From positions 1 through 64,000 of the forward strand of contig JAHDWP010000004.1 in NCBI GenBank assembly GCA_023382715.1: a stretch of DNA of 64,000 nucleotides. The letters are read 5' to 3'. The notes under the pieces were generated by a model that searched no databases, was not told the DNA's origin, and was given only the letters and a program-made list of their open reading frames with translations. A program made the translations under genes and the position numbers. Source of the stretch: Anaerolineae bacterium (lineage in GTDB: Bacteria; Chloroflexota; Anaerolineae; Aggregatilineales; Aggregatilineaceae). Shown in pieces: positions 18,435 through 27,274 of this stretch (position 1 is its first letter; the number at the start of each line of letters is the position of its first letter).

Positions 18435-19223
18435 CTAGGCCCCGTTCGTGCGGCGGGGCATGATCGCCCGCGCCGCGTTCTTCTCGTTGTAGATGACCTC
18501 AACTGGCATCTCGTAGGCCGTGGAGAGCACCGGCTCGGTGAGCACCTCGGCGGGCCGGCCATCGGCTACGATGCGCCCTGCCTTCATCACGACGACGTGA
18601 TGGGCGTAGAGCAGGGCGCTGTTAGGGTTGTGCGAGGAGATCACGAACGACACGTTCTGCCCGGCCAACTGGCTGACCGTCTCCAGCACGCGGTGCTGGT
18701 TGCGCGGGTCGAGATGCGCCGTCGGCTCGTCGAGCAGCAGAACTTCCGTCTGCTGAGCCAGCCCCCGCGCGATGAGAGTGAGCTGGCGCTCGCCACCGCT
18801 CAACCCGGTGTACGGGCGGTCGCGCAGCGCCGCCAGCCCGACCTGCTCGATGGCTGCGTCCACAATCGCCCGGTCGCGCGCCCCCGGCGTGCCGAACAGG
18901 CGCAGGTGCGGCGTGCGGCCCATCATCACCACGTCGCGCACAGTGTAGGCGAAGACGGGCAGGTGCATCTGCGGCACCAGCCCCACTCGCTGGGCGCGCC
19001 TGGCCGAAGAAATGTGGTAGAGATCGTGCCCGTTCAGGCGGACGCTGCCCGCTTGCGGCGGGCGGATGCCGCTCAGAATTTCGAGCAGCGTGGTCTTGCC
19101 GCAGCCGTTGTGCCCCAGCAGGTAGATCACCGACTGATCGGGGACGGCCAGGCTGACATCGCTCAGCACGGCCTGCTGAGCGATGTAGCTGTAGGAGACT
19201 GAGCGGGCTTCCAGCAGGGTCAT
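18435..19223 (-). CDS. ABC importer ATPase (FecE/BtuD type)
   Basis: 262-residue ATPase energising the FecCD-type permease encoded immediately upstream. Walker A is GHNGCGKTT (37-45), the signature is LSGGE (141-145), Walker B is LLLDEP (162-167), and the switch histidine is in ISSHNPN. The ATG at 19223 overlaps the permease TGA (ATGA), which favours it over a GTG two codons earlier. Ligands of this importer class include ferric siderophores, heme, cobalamin and molybdate; the sequence does not decide among them. Confidence 0.92.
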   Translation of the reverse strand: MTLLEARSVSYSYIAQQAVLSDVSLAVPDQSVIYLLGHNGCGKTTLLEILSGIRPPQAGSVRLNGHDLYHISSARRAQRVGLVPQMHLPVFAYTVRDVVMMGRTPHLRLFGTPGARDRAIVDAAIEQVGLAALRDRPYTGLSGGERQLTLIARGLAQQTEVLLLDEPTAHLDPRNQHRVLETVSQLAGQNVSFVISSHNPNSALLYAHHVVVMKAGRIVADGRPAEVLTEPVLSTAYEMPVEVIYNEKNAARAIMPRRTNGA

Positions 19224-20287
19224 CGCCACCCCGTCCGGTTGACGCGCAGGATGACCAACAGCAGCGGCACCCCCACCACGCCGGTGAAGACGCCCAGCGG
19301 CACCTCGGCTGGCAGCAGTGTGCGCGACATGGTGTCAATGAGCAGCAGGAACACCGCGCCCAGGGCCATCGTCGCCGGGATCAGGCGCTGGTGATCGGGG
19401 CCGACCAGCGTGCGCGCCGCGTGGGGGATGACCAGCCCCACCCAGCCGATCACCCCGCCGACCGACACGGCCATCGCCGTCATCAGCGTGCTGCACACGA
19501 TGATCAGCAGCTTGAGCCGCGTCGGATTGAGGCCCAGGGCCAGCGCCTCGTTGTCGCCCATCGAGAGCACGTTCAAGCGCCAGCGCACGCCCCACAGCAC
19601 GACCATCCCCAGCAGCGAGATCGCGGCGAGCGCCGGGATGTCGCCCAGCGTGACATCGGTCAGCCCGCCCATCAGCCAGTAGGTGATCGCGGGCAGCGTA
19701 TCCAGCGGGTCGGCCACGTACTTGAGCAGCGAGGTCAGGGACGAGAAGAACGACCCGACGAGGATGCCGACCAGAGTCAGGACGAGCAGCGGCGCGCTGT
19801 GATACAGGCGGCTGACGGAGTAGGCCAGCAGCACCGCGACCAGCCCGACGAAGAAAGCCGCAAGCTGCACCTCCAGCGGGTCGCCCACCAGCAGCAGCAT
19901 CAGCGCCGCGCCGAACCCGGCCCCAGACGTGACCCCCAGGATGTTGGAGTCCACCAGCGGGTTGCGGAAGATGCCCTGGAAGGTGGCCCCGGTCACGGCG
20001 AGATTGGCCCCGATAAACATGGCGGCAGCAATGCGCGGCAGGCGCACGCGCGTCACCAGGTTGTAGACAATGTCCGGCCCGGCGCTGGCATCGTGACGGC
20101 CCAGGGCGAAATCCAGCAGCGCGCGGACAACGTCCTCGGTCGGGATGGCATAGCGCCCCAGGCCGATGCAGTAAATGGCCGCCGGCAGGGGCAGCAGCAG
20201 AATCAGCAGGTAGAGGGCTTTCTGGCGGTGCTCTGCGTGCAGCCAGACGCACGCGCCAGGCAGCCAACGGCTCAGGATGGGCGTCAC
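19220..20287 (-). CDS. FecCD-family ABC importer permease
   Basis: 355-residue inner-membrane protein with about ten hydrophobic helices, as in BtuC/FhuB/FecCD permeases. Family segments include RLPRIAAAMFIGANLAVTGA, the GVTSGAGFGAAL helix and GVIGWVGLVIPHAARTLVG near the cytoplasmic coupling loop. It starts at GTG 20287, whose last bases overlap the binding-protein TGA (GTGA), and ends overlapping the ATPase start. The three genes are therefore a tightly coupled operon. Confidence 0.93.
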   Translation of the reverse strand: MTPILSRWLPGACVWLHAEHRQKALYLLILLLPLPAAIYCIGLGRYAIPTEDVVRALLDFALGRHDASAGPDIVYNLVTRVRLPRIAAAMFIGANLAVTGATFQGIFRNPLVDSNILGVTSGAGFGAALMLLLVGDPLEVQLAAFFVGLVAVLLAYSVSRLYHSAPLLVLTLVGILVGSFFSSLTSLLKYVADPLDTLPAITYWLMGGLTDVTLGDIPALAAISLLGMVVLWGVRWRLNVLSMGDNEALALGLNPTRLKLLIIVCSTLMTAMAVSVGGVIGWVGLVIPHAARTLVGPDHQRLIPATMALGAVFLLLIDTMSRTLLPAEVPLGVFTGVVGVPLLLVILRVNRTGWR

Positions 20288-21699
20288 TTACAGATACTCT
20301 GCGCTTCCCCTTCGCTCATCACGTAGCCGTAGAACAGGCGATAGAAGGTCATCGTTTCGGCGGCGCAGTCGAGACTCATCTGATCCGGGTAGAGCGTCTG
20401 GGCGATCCAGATGATCCCCAGGATCGAGTCGGGCACGGGCGTGTCCCAGGGCGCGGACAGCTTGGGCAGGCGGTAGACGCGACCCTCGTAGACCGCGCGG
20501 ATAGCCGACCATTCCGCCGCGCCAGTGAACGCCTCGACGTTGGCCCCGCCATAGGGCACGAAGAGGATCACGTCCGGGTCCCAGACAGCGACCTGTTCCA
20601 GGTTGACATCGTTCCAGTAGCCGGTCAGGTCTGCCGTGACCGAGATTGCCCCCGCCGCTTCGACCATAGCCGTCTGGTACATGTCGCCGCTGGCGACGCG
20701 CAGGGGATTCGTCCCGGAGAAATAGACGCGCACCGGCTCGGCAATAGTCTGCGTCTGGGCCAGGATCGCGTCCAGGGTGCGGCTGTAGTAGGCGTTGAAC
20801 TGCTCCGCCTGGTAAGCCGCGTGCGGGCCGAGCACCGCGCCGAGCAAGGTCATGGCGTCCTGCAGGGCCTCTGGCGACTCTCCTTCAAAGCGCAGGATGG
20901 ACACGCCCAACGCCGCCGCCGCGTCGAGCCAGCTTGTGCGCGCGCTGGCCAGGATCAGGTCCGGGTGCAGGGCGGCCAACTCTTCGATGTTGGCTTCCTG
21001 CTGGTTGAGCGTCGAGACGGCGTTGGCAATCGTCTCGAAGTTCGGGTCGAGCTTCAGCATCCCCGCCTTGCCTTCGGGATCGCGCGCGCCCAGGTAACCC
21101 GCTGCCACGAGCCGATCCGCTGCGCCCACTCCGTAAACGTAATAGGTGGCGATGCTGTAGGGAGAGGCGATGCGCCACACAGGCTGAGGCACGCGGACGG
21201 TGGCCCCCGACTGGTCCACGATCTCGACGACGGCGGGCAGCAGCCCCAGATCAATGGCGAGCTGCTGCCCGGCGGGGCTGATGGCAAAGCGCAGAAAGTC
21301 GCGCGCCAGCGCATCACGGGGGTCGAGCACCCCGCTGCACGAATTGCTGGCCAGGTAGCGCGCGCCCAGGCCGGGCAGCAGCATGAAGACATCGCTGATG
21401 TAGCCACACTCAAAGGCGATGGGCGGCGTTTCTTCATAGGTATCGCTGATGATGACCGCGGCTTCGCCCGCCCGCGCCATAATTTCGCTCGCCGTTGCGA
21501 CGAATCGCAGGTCGAGCGCAGCGCCGCCTTCCATAGAAGCGAAGGCGGCGGCCCACGCCTCGACCGGCTCGCGCGCTGATTCCAGCGCCAGCACAACCGG
21601 GCCATCGGCGGCCTGGGCCTGCGCCGGCACGACGCCCGGCGCGGCAGCTCCCACAAGCAGCACAACCAGCAGTCCATAGAACCATGTTCGCTTGACCAT
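20284..21699 (-). CDS. ABC importer binding protein, apparently chimeric (PstS/ModA-like plus BtuF/FhuD-like)
   Basis: 471 residues with an N-terminal signal peptide ending near PAQAQA. Residues about 30-150 look like part of a class-II binding protein, especially ARDFLRFAISPAGQQLAIDLGLLP in two halves. Residues about 190-470 form a class-III (BtuF/FhuD) domain with the long linking helix and the WDPDVILFVPYGG segment. Class-III proteins partner FecCD permeases, as encoded next door. ATG 21699 has AAGGAG upstream. The extra N-terminal module is unusual and may alter ligand choice. Ligand unknown. Confidence 0.75.
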   Translation of the reverse strand: MVKRTWFYGLLVVLLVGAAAPGVVPAQAQAADGPVVLALESAREPVEAWAAAFASMEGGAALDLRFVATASEIMARAGEAAVIISDTYEETPPIAFECGYISDVFMLLPGLGARYLASNSCSGVLDPRDALARDFLRFAISPAGQQLAIDLGLLPAVVEIVDQSGATVRVPQPVWRIASPYSIATYYVYGVGAADRLVAAGYLGARDPEGKAGMLKLDPNFETIANAVSTLNQQEANIEELAALHPDLILASARTSWLDAAAALGVSILRFEGESPEALQDAMTLLGAVLGPHAAYQAEQFNAYYSRTLDAILAQTQTIAEPVRVYFSGTNPLRVASGDMYQTAMVEAAGAISVTADLTGYWNDVNLEQVAVWDPDVILFVPYGGANVEAFTGAAEWSAIRAVYEGRVYRLPKLSAPWDTPVPDSILGIIWIAQTLYPDQMSLDCAAETMTFYRLFYGYVMSEGEAQSICK

Positions 21700-21748
21700 T
21701 CGGGTATCTCCTTTCGGGTATCTTCTTAGAATGCGCAGCAAAATGCGC

Positions 21749-21765
21749 GCTCAACTCGTTTGAGC
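21749..21765. promoter_or_regulatory. Inverted repeat upstream of the metal/cofactor importer operon
   Basis: GCTCAA (21749-21754) and TTGAGC (21760-21765) form a perfect inverted repeat, 50 bases upstream of the binding-protein start. It could be an operator. No clear -35/-10 pair was identified beside it. Confidence 0.3.
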
Positions 21766-21779
21766 ACAATCGTTTAAGG

Positions 21780-21848
21780 GGCCGTTTGAGCAGCCCTGAC
21801 TGACGGGTTTACCTCACCCCTAAGTCCCCTCTCCACACGCGGAGAGGG
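21780..21848. repeat. Dispersed intergenic repeat, copy 1
   Basis: Begins GGCCGTTTGAGCAGCCCTG and ends in a GGAGAGGG palindrome arm. A diverged copy lies at 31489-31547, with matching GGCCGTTTG, GCCCTGACTG-CGGG, TTAC-TCACC and CGCGGAGAGGG blocks in the same order. Confidence 0.55.
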
Positions 21849-22566
21849 GACTTGATCCTCCCCTTTCGTAAACGAAGAGGGGGCCAGGGATGAAGCTCTC
21901 GAACGGCTTCTAAGAGAACTGGTGAACGTGGAGACAGCCAGAGGTCAGGAGGCGTGCGGTGCCATATACCCGCGCGGGCGGCGGCCCGCACGAGGCGAGT
22001 GCCAGTAGCGCACGCGATATGCTGGGCGAGCACGGTATCTCCTTTCCAAGTCGGTTCTGGCTGCTGCCAGAACGTCGGGAGGCTGCCGCGTTTCCACGAA
22101 CAACCCTGGTCTCCGCGCGGCCCGCTGCGCGCGCCGGCGAAGACTCCTCGCCCCCAGGCGAGGCGGCCACATGCCCCTGGCGACAAGCCGTAGGGCAGGC
22201 GGCTCGGAGATCTCTCGGTTAGGAAGGTGCAGAGCGGCGCTGGAGCCGGATCGGCGGCCACGCGCGCGGCGACGCAGCGACTCTAGCGAGTCTCTGCGCT
22301 TTTGGCCACTTGCGCCCAGTCGCGGGGTGTGCGCAGCGGTTGGCAGCGGTTCGCGCCAGCGACGAGCGGGGTGAGGTCAAGGAAGGCGGGACAGGTTTTG
22401 CACGCATCCCCTAGTCGCCCGAATCCACGAACAAGCGTCCGGGCAGGCTCTTGTGCCATTTGCCCATTGTGGTTTACAGTAGATTACATCAACAGATGTT
22501 TATCTAAACCGGCGAACGCCCCACCACCTTTCTCGCAAACCCACTTAGAGAACCTTGGAGACTGCC
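21849..22566. other. Long intergenic region with palindromes
   Basis: About 700 bases without a supportable gene. It is rich in short inverted repeats (for example CTCGCC/GGCGAG near 22148-22163) and carries one copy of a 16-base repeat at 22390-22405. An A/T-richer stretch at 22450-22510 probably holds the promoter of the CBS gene, but no hexamer pair is convincing. Confidence 0.4.
22390..22405 (+). repeat. 16-base direct repeat, copy 1
   Basis: GACAGGTTTTGCACGC, identical to 23333-23348. Both copies lie upstream of a rightward gene. Confidence 0.6.
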
Positions 22567-23004
22567 ATGAAAGTGCGCGATCTGTTGGCCAAAAAACCGT
22601 CTGGCGTGATCACCATTTCACCAGACAAGACGCTCCGCGCAGCCAGCGAAGTCCTTGCGGAACACAACATTGGCGCGCTGGTCGTCGTGGATACTGCCGG
22701 AATGCCGGTCGGCATCCTTTCCGAGCGCGATATCGTGCGCGCCATCGCCACGGTGGGCGAGAATGCGTTGAGGCATGCTGTCAGCGCGGTGATGACCAAA
22801 GACCTGATCATCGCCGTGCCCGAAGATGATGTGGCGTACCTGATTCGCACGATGACCGATCGGCACATCCGCCACCTGCCGATCATGCACGACCAGAAAC
22901 TGGCCGGCATCGTGTCAATTGGCGATGTAGTCAAGGCGCAACGCGATTTCTTTGAGGACGAAGCGCGCACACTGGAGCGCTACATCACTGGCGCGAAAGC
23001 CTAG
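22567..23004 (+). CDS. CBS-domain pair protein
   Basis: 145 residues made of two tandem CBS domains and a short C-terminal helix. Repeat 1 carries PDKTLRAASEVLAEHNIGALVV and GILSERDIVRAI in sequence; repeat 2 carries DRHIRHLPIM and GIVSIGDVVKA. Such pairs bind adenine nucleotides or S-adenosyl ligands and usually regulate partner proteins; this one stands alone. GGAG at 22556-22559 with 7 bases spacing fixes ATG 22567. No partner gene is adjacent in the same direction. Confidence 0.88.
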   Translation: MKVRDLLAKKPSGVITISPDKTLRAASEVLAEHNIGALVVVDTAGMPVGILSERDIVRAIATVGENALRHAVSAVMTKDLIIAVPEDDVAYLIRTMTDRHIRHLPIMHDQKLAGIVSIGDVVKAQRDFFEDEARTLERYITGAKA

Positions 23005-23367
23005 AGCGCGCCAACAGAAGCCCGCCGCCAGGCACGCGCTGTTGCCTCGCTCCGGCCCTTCCCGGCGGAGCCGGAGTGGGGAGCGCCGGGCGGCGGTCGG
23101 AGTCCCTCTCTTTGGCCCGGCTGGAAAGAGGGACTTCGGGGGCGAGGGTTGCGGATCGAGAGCATCGAAGCGCACCAGATCTCTTCCCTCAACTTCGCGT
23201 CCTGGCCTGCCGGAGGAGGGGCCTGGCGCTGCACCAGACGCCCGCCGTCTGCCTCCTGGACCTCTCCGCGCGGAGGCGTACAGCCACGCGCCCCGCGGAT
23301 CCCTCGTCTTGCCTGGCCCCCGGCGAATCGCTGACAGGTTTTGCACGCGACCCCAGGGCAGGAAATC
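23005..23367. other. Intergenic region with hairpins
   Basis: No gene is supportable, although an open frame from the next gene runs back through it. It contains GTCCCTCT/AGAGGGAC (about 23101-23133) and GCTCCGGC/GCCGGAG-type palindromes, then the second copy of the 16-base repeat at 23333-23348. Confidence 0.45.
23333..23348 (+). repeat. 16-base direct repeat, copy 2
   Basis: GACAGGTTTTGCACGC, identical to 22390-22405. It ends 20 bases before the -35 box of the next promoter. Confidence 0.6.
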
Positions 23368-23396
23368 TTGGCCCGTCTCGCGTTGTGGCGTATACT
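23368..23396 (+). promoter_or_regulatory. Sigma-70-type promoter for the first oligopeptide-binding protein
   Basis: TTGGCC (23368-23373) and TATACT (23391-23396) are separated by 17 bases. The expected start near 23403 leaves a leader of about 60 bases before ATG 23463. Confidence 0.55.
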
Positions 23397-23462
23397 AAGG
23401 TCCCGGTTGGCGGCGCGGATGGCGACCGCCTGGGGATCGCGTATTCAGGGAGGATACTCAAA

Positions 23463-25130
23463 ATGAAACGATTTAGTGTTTTGCTCTACCTGTTGTTAGC
23501 GGTCGCTTTCGCTCTGGCGCCCGCTCAGGGCAGCCTGCAGGCCCAGGGCGGGGATGCGCTGGTGTGGGCCCTCACTGGTGGAGACATCTCCACGCTCAAC
23601 CCGGCGCTGGCCACCGATGGGAACTCACTCACCGCCGGCGCTGTCATCTTCTCAAATCTCTTCCGTGTGGACCCCGACACCGGCCTACCGCTGCCAGACC
23701 TTGCGTCCTGGGAGACTTCTCCCGATGGCCTGAGCTACACCTTCACCCTCGAGGAAGGCGTTGTCTGGAGCGATGGCGTGCCGATCACGTCGGCGGATGT
23801 CAAGTTCACCTACGACGCGATCATGTCCGATCTGGTTCAGTCCCCGCGCAAAGCTGATATGGCGGCGATCACCTCGCTTGAGATCGTGGACGAGCGGACC
23901 TTCGTCATCACCCTGGACGCGCCCAACTGCACGATCTGGGGTAACGCCTTCGCCTCGCTGAATCCACTGCCCGCGCACAAGTTCGCGCCCGATCTCAGCG
24001 ATTTCATGACCAACGAGTTCAATACTGCGCCGGACGTTGGCAGCGGGCCGTACCTGTTCGATGAGCGCGCTCCGGGCGAGTACCTGCGTCTCAAGGCCAA
24101 TCCTCTCTATCACATGGGCGAGCCGAAAATCCCCGCGCTGGTGTTCCGCATCATTGCCGACCCGGCCACGCAGAACCAGGCCGTAGAGACGGGGGCGGTT
24201 GACTACGCGTTCATGTACCCGGAAGACTTCTCGCAGATCCCCGATGCGAGCATGGTCAACGCCTATGTCTTCGCGCTCAACAATGCGCCGATCCTGCTGA
24301 TGAACTATCAGGACCCGACCGATCCTCAACCCGCCTACGACGAGAATGGCAACCTGAATGAGTTGGTCCCCAACAAGTTCTTCGCGGACGTTCGTGTCCG
24401 GCAGGCTGTGGCGATGGGCTACGACAAGAGCGCCCTGGCGATGGTCGCCGGCGAGGGCAGCGAGCCGCTGACCGGCCCGATCACGCCGATGTACTACAGC
24501 ACCTACGACCTGTCCGGGATCGAGCCGTGGCCGTATGATCCCGAAGCGGCCAAGCAGCTCCTGGAAGAGGCTGGGTGGGTGGATACCGATGGTGATGGCA
24601 TCCGCGAGAAGGACGGCGTGAAGTTCGAGGTCGAGCTGACCTACAGCCCGCTGGTGGGCATCTGGGGCAACATCGCTGCCGTGGCCCAGGATCAGCTGGG
24701 GCAGATCGGCATCAAGGTCAACGTCACCTCGATGGAATGGAGCGCGTACCTGTCGGAAGTGCTGCTGCCCGAAAAATACGACATGACCGTTGTCGGGTTC
24801 GGCGGCGGCACCCAGGTTGACGGCATCGCCTACAGCCTGCTCCACAGCAAGAACGCGACTCCCAATGGTGGCTTCAACCTGGTCAGCTATGTGAACCCGG
24901 AGATGGATCGCCTGCTGGATGAGGCGCGCACGATGCCCGGCTGCGCGGTCGAAGACCGGGAGCCGCTGTACCAGCAGATCCAGCAGATTGCCCGCGACGA
25001 CGTGCCTTACGACTGGACGGTGAGCAACTTGCAGGTGAACCTGCTCAACAAGCGCGTGATCGGCCAGACCTACGGCATGTTTGATGGCGGCGGCGTTCCG
25101 TTCAGCATCTACACCTGGGAACTGCCCTAA
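23463..25130 (+). CDS. Oligopeptide/dipeptide ABC transporter binding protein (SBP_bac_5)
   Basis: 555-residue exported solute-binding protein. The signal peptide MKRFSVLLYLLLAVAFALAP is followed by a DppA/OppA-type body: ISTLNPALATDGNS, SWETSPDGLSYTFTLEEGVVW in sequence, and the GPYLFDE segment. The frame is open much further upstream, but GGGAGG at 23449-23454 and the signal peptide fix ATG 23463. It is monocistronic, with its own promoter and a strong terminator, and faces two permease genes on the other strand. Ligand is probably a peptide, though this family also binds sugars and nickel. Confidence 0.9.
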   Translation: MKRFSVLLYLLLAVAFALAPAQGSLQAQGGDALVWALTGGDISTLNPALATDGNSLTAGAVIFSNLFRVDPDTGLPLPDLASWETSPDGLSYTFTLEEGVVWSDGVPITSADVKFTYDAIMSDLVQSPRKADMAAITSLEIVDERTFVITLDAPNCTIWGNAFASLNPLPAHKFAPDLSDFMTNEFNTAPDVGSGPYLFDERAPGEYLRLKANPLYHMGEPKIPALVFRIIADPATQNQAVETGAVDYAFMYPEDFSQIPDASMVNAYVFALNNAPILLMNYQDPTDPQPAYDENGNLNELVPNKFFADVRVRQAVAMGYDKSALAMVAGEGSEPLTGPITPMYYSTYDLSGIEPWPYDPEAAKQLLEEAGWVDTDGDGIREKDGVKFEVELTYSPLVGIWGNIAAVAQDQLGQIGIKVNVTSMEWSAYLSEVLLPEKYDMTVVGFGGGTQVDGIAYSLLHSKNATPNGGFNLVSYVNPEMDRLLDEARTMPGCAVEDREPLYQQIQQIARDDVPYDWTVSNLQVNLLNKRVIGQTYGMFDGGGVPFSIYTWELP

Positions 25131-25161
25131 GCTCGAACTGAGCTAGCCCGATAGTCATCCT

Positions 25162-25190
25162 GGGGCGTCCCGCGCGGGACGCCCCATTTT
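25162..25190. terminator. Strong bidirectional terminator
   Basis: A perfect palindrome of 24 bases, 25162-25185, built from GGGGCGTCCC and its complement, followed by ATTTTCTTC. It sits between the convergent binding-protein and permease genes. Confidence 0.8.
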
Positions 25191-25205
25191 CTTCTGGCTC
25201 CGCCT

Positions 25206-26165
25206 CTATCTGCGACCACGCCCGCGCGCGCGCGGATCGAGCGCGTCGCGCAGCCCGTCCCCGGCGATGAAGAAGCACAGCACCGTCACCGCGATCAGGA
25301 TACCCGGCCAGATCACCAGGTGCGGCCCCGTGTTGAAGTACATGCGCGCCGAAGTGAGCATGTTGCCCCACGAGGATTTGGGCGGGCGCACACCCAGCCC
25401 CAGGTAACTGAGTCCCGCCTCAACCAGGATCAGCGAGCCGGCGTCAATCGTCAGCGAGACGATCATCAGCGAAACCAGATTCGGGAAGAGGTGGGCGGTC
25501 AGCACGCGCGGCGATGAAGCCCCGATGGCCTGCGCCGCCGTGATGAATTCGCGCTGCTTGAGCGCCAGCACCTCCCCGCGCACCAGGCGGCACGTGCCGA
25601 TCCAGCCGAGCAACCCCAGCAGCACGATCAGTATCGTCGGCGAGGGGGTGAACGCGACCGAGACCAGAATCAGCAGAAAGATGCTAGGGATTGACGAGAT
25701 GGTGGTGATGAACCAGGTCACCAGGGCGTCAATCACGCCGCCAAAATAGCCGGCCAGCATGCCGATCGCCAGCCCCAGGCTGATGGACATCAGGCTCGCG
25801 CCATAGGCGACGCCCAGCGAAACGCGCCCGCCGTAGAGCAGGCGCACAAACTGATCGCGGCCCAGATGATCCGTGCCCAGCACGTTATGCTTCCAGTCAG
25901 GCGGCTTGTAGCGATTGATGATGTCGGTGCGCTCTGCGCTGACGCCCAGCTCCTTCTCGACGACCGGCGGGGCGAAGATGCACGCCAGGGTCATTGCCAG
26001 CAAGAGCAGCAGCGCCACCAGCGTCAGCCGGTCGCGCCGGATGCGCTGCAGCGCTTCTGCCCACAGCGAGCGCGAGATGTACTTCTCTTCGACGTGCGGC
26101 AACTGGAGCACACCATTGGCCGCGTAGGGACCGCCTGAGCCTGCTGATGCGTTCGCGTTGGTCAT
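25206..26165 (-). CDS. Peptide ABC importer permease, DppC type
   Basis: 319-residue inner-membrane permease. A short cytoplasmic N terminus is followed by one helix, a periplasmic region with HNVLGTDHLGRDQFVRLLYG, then five helices. The coupling loop is EFITAAQAIGASSPRVLTAH, and the end GDGLRDALDPRARG is typical of DppC. It follows the DppB gene by 6 bases. No ATPase genes are nearby, so ATPases must be supplied from elsewhere. Confidence 0.93.
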   Translation of the reverse strand: MTNANASAGSGGPYAANGVLQLPHVEEKYISRSLWAEALQRIRRDRLTLVALLLLLAMTLACIFAPPVVEKELGVSAERTDIINRYKPPDWKHNVLGTDHLGRDQFVRLLYGGRVSLGVAYGASLMSISLGLAIGMLAGYFGGVIDALVTWFITTISSIPSIFLLILVSVAFTPSPTILIVLLGLLGWIGTCRLVRGEVLALKQREFITAAQAIGASSPRVLTAHLFPNLVSLMIVSLTIDAGSLILVEAGLSYLGLGVRPPKSSWGNMLTSARMYFNTGPHLVIWPGILIAVTVLCFFIAGDGLRDALDPRARGRGRR

Positions 26166-26171
26166 CGTCGG

Positions 26172-27200
26172 TCACTCCAGGCGGATGCGCGGGTCTACGA
26201 CCCCATAGAGGATGTCCGAGAACAGCAGCCCGATGATGTACATCACGCCGCTCATGATCACCGTGCCCATGATCACCGGGTAGTCGCGCTGTGAGACGGC
26301 GTCAATTGCCGTGCGCCCCAGGCCGGGCCAGCTAAAGACTTGCTCGATGATCACTGCCCCGCTGAGCAGGAAGCCGATCGAGCCGCCCAGCAGCGTCACG
26401 ATCGGGATCAGCGCGTTGCGCGCGATGTGGTGCGCGTAGATGCCGCGCACCTTCAGCCCTTTGGCGTAGGCAGTCCGCACGTAGTCCTGCCCCATCACCT
26501 CCAGCGCCTGCGTGCGCGTGAAGCGCGAGACGGATGCGACGATGATCAGCGCGAAGACCGAAACTGGCATGACCATATAAGGGATCGAGTCCCAGACCTG
26601 GTACTCGCTGGATGGCTTGGTGATGTCGCGCATCCCGCTCATTGGCAGCCAGTCGAGCCGGACGCTGAAGAAGATGATCATGATCAGCCCCAGCCAGAAG
26701 GAAGGGATGGCGTTCCCGATGACCGACAGCAGCCGCGCCAGTTGATCGAGCCAGGTGCCGTGATAGATCGCCGCCAGCAGGCCGACGATGACGCCAACGA
26801 GGTACCCGATGATCAGCGAGGGCACGGTGAGCAGCAGCGTCGCCGTGATGCGCTCGCCGATCACGTCAGCCACCGGGCGCTTCTGCTGGATTGACTGGCC
26901 GAGGTCACCGCGCAGGATGCCCTTGCGCGTGCCGGGCATGTCCCCTTCGCCGTCGCCATCCACATCAATCTTGACCCAGTCGTTGCCGACGAGCCAGTAC
27001 AGGTATTGGATATGGGCGGGCTGGTCAAGCCCTAGCTGGCGCTTGAGTATCGCGGTCGTTTCCGGGTTGTTATTGGGGCGGAAGGTGATCAGCGTCACGG
27101 GATCGCCCGGCGTCTTGAGCATCAGCAGGAACGAGATGACCGTGATGCCGAACATGGTGGGAATAGCTTGCAGTAGTCTGCGAAAAATGAAACGGTTCAT
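26172..27200 (-). CDS. Peptide ABC importer permease, DppB type
   Basis: 342-residue inner-membrane permease with six helices. It shows the family N terminus RRLLQAIPTMFGITVISFLL, the coupling loop QDYVRTAYAKGLKVRGIYAH and the end YGVVDPRIRLE. The first periplasmic loop is lengthened by an acidic DVDGDGEGD segment (residues 79-87) that resembles a calcium-binding DxDxDG loop. It is preceded at 74 bases by the serine hydrolase and followed at 6 bases by DppC, forming one leftward operon. Confidence 0.93.
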   Translation of the reverse strand: MNRFIFRRLLQAIPTMFGITVISFLLMLKTPGDPVTLITFRPNNNPETTAILKRQLGLDQPAHIQYLYWLVGNDWVKIDVDGDGEGDMPGTRKGILRGDLGQSIQQKRPVADVIGERITATLLLTVPSLIIGYLVGVIVGLLAAIYHGTWLDQLARLLSVIGNAIPSFWLGLIMIIFFSVRLDWLPMSGMRDITKPSSEYQVWDSIPYMVMPVSVFALIIVASVSRFTRTQALEVMGQDYVRTAYAKGLKVRGIYAHHIARNALIPIVTLLGGSIGFLLSGAVIIEQVFSWPGLGRTAIDAVSQRDYPVIMGTVIMSGVMYIIGLLFSDILYGVVDPRIRLE

Positions 27201-27274
27201 AGTTCTCAGATCACCTCACAAGCAGTGCCTCAGGTAGCTGTTGACAGGACCGTCTTGTGCAGAGAGCAACTGCC

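Noticed and set aside
23076-23462. Long N-terminal extension of the first peptide-binding protein
   Set aside because: It runs through palindromes and the promoter; a signal peptide and GGGAGG fix the start at 23463.
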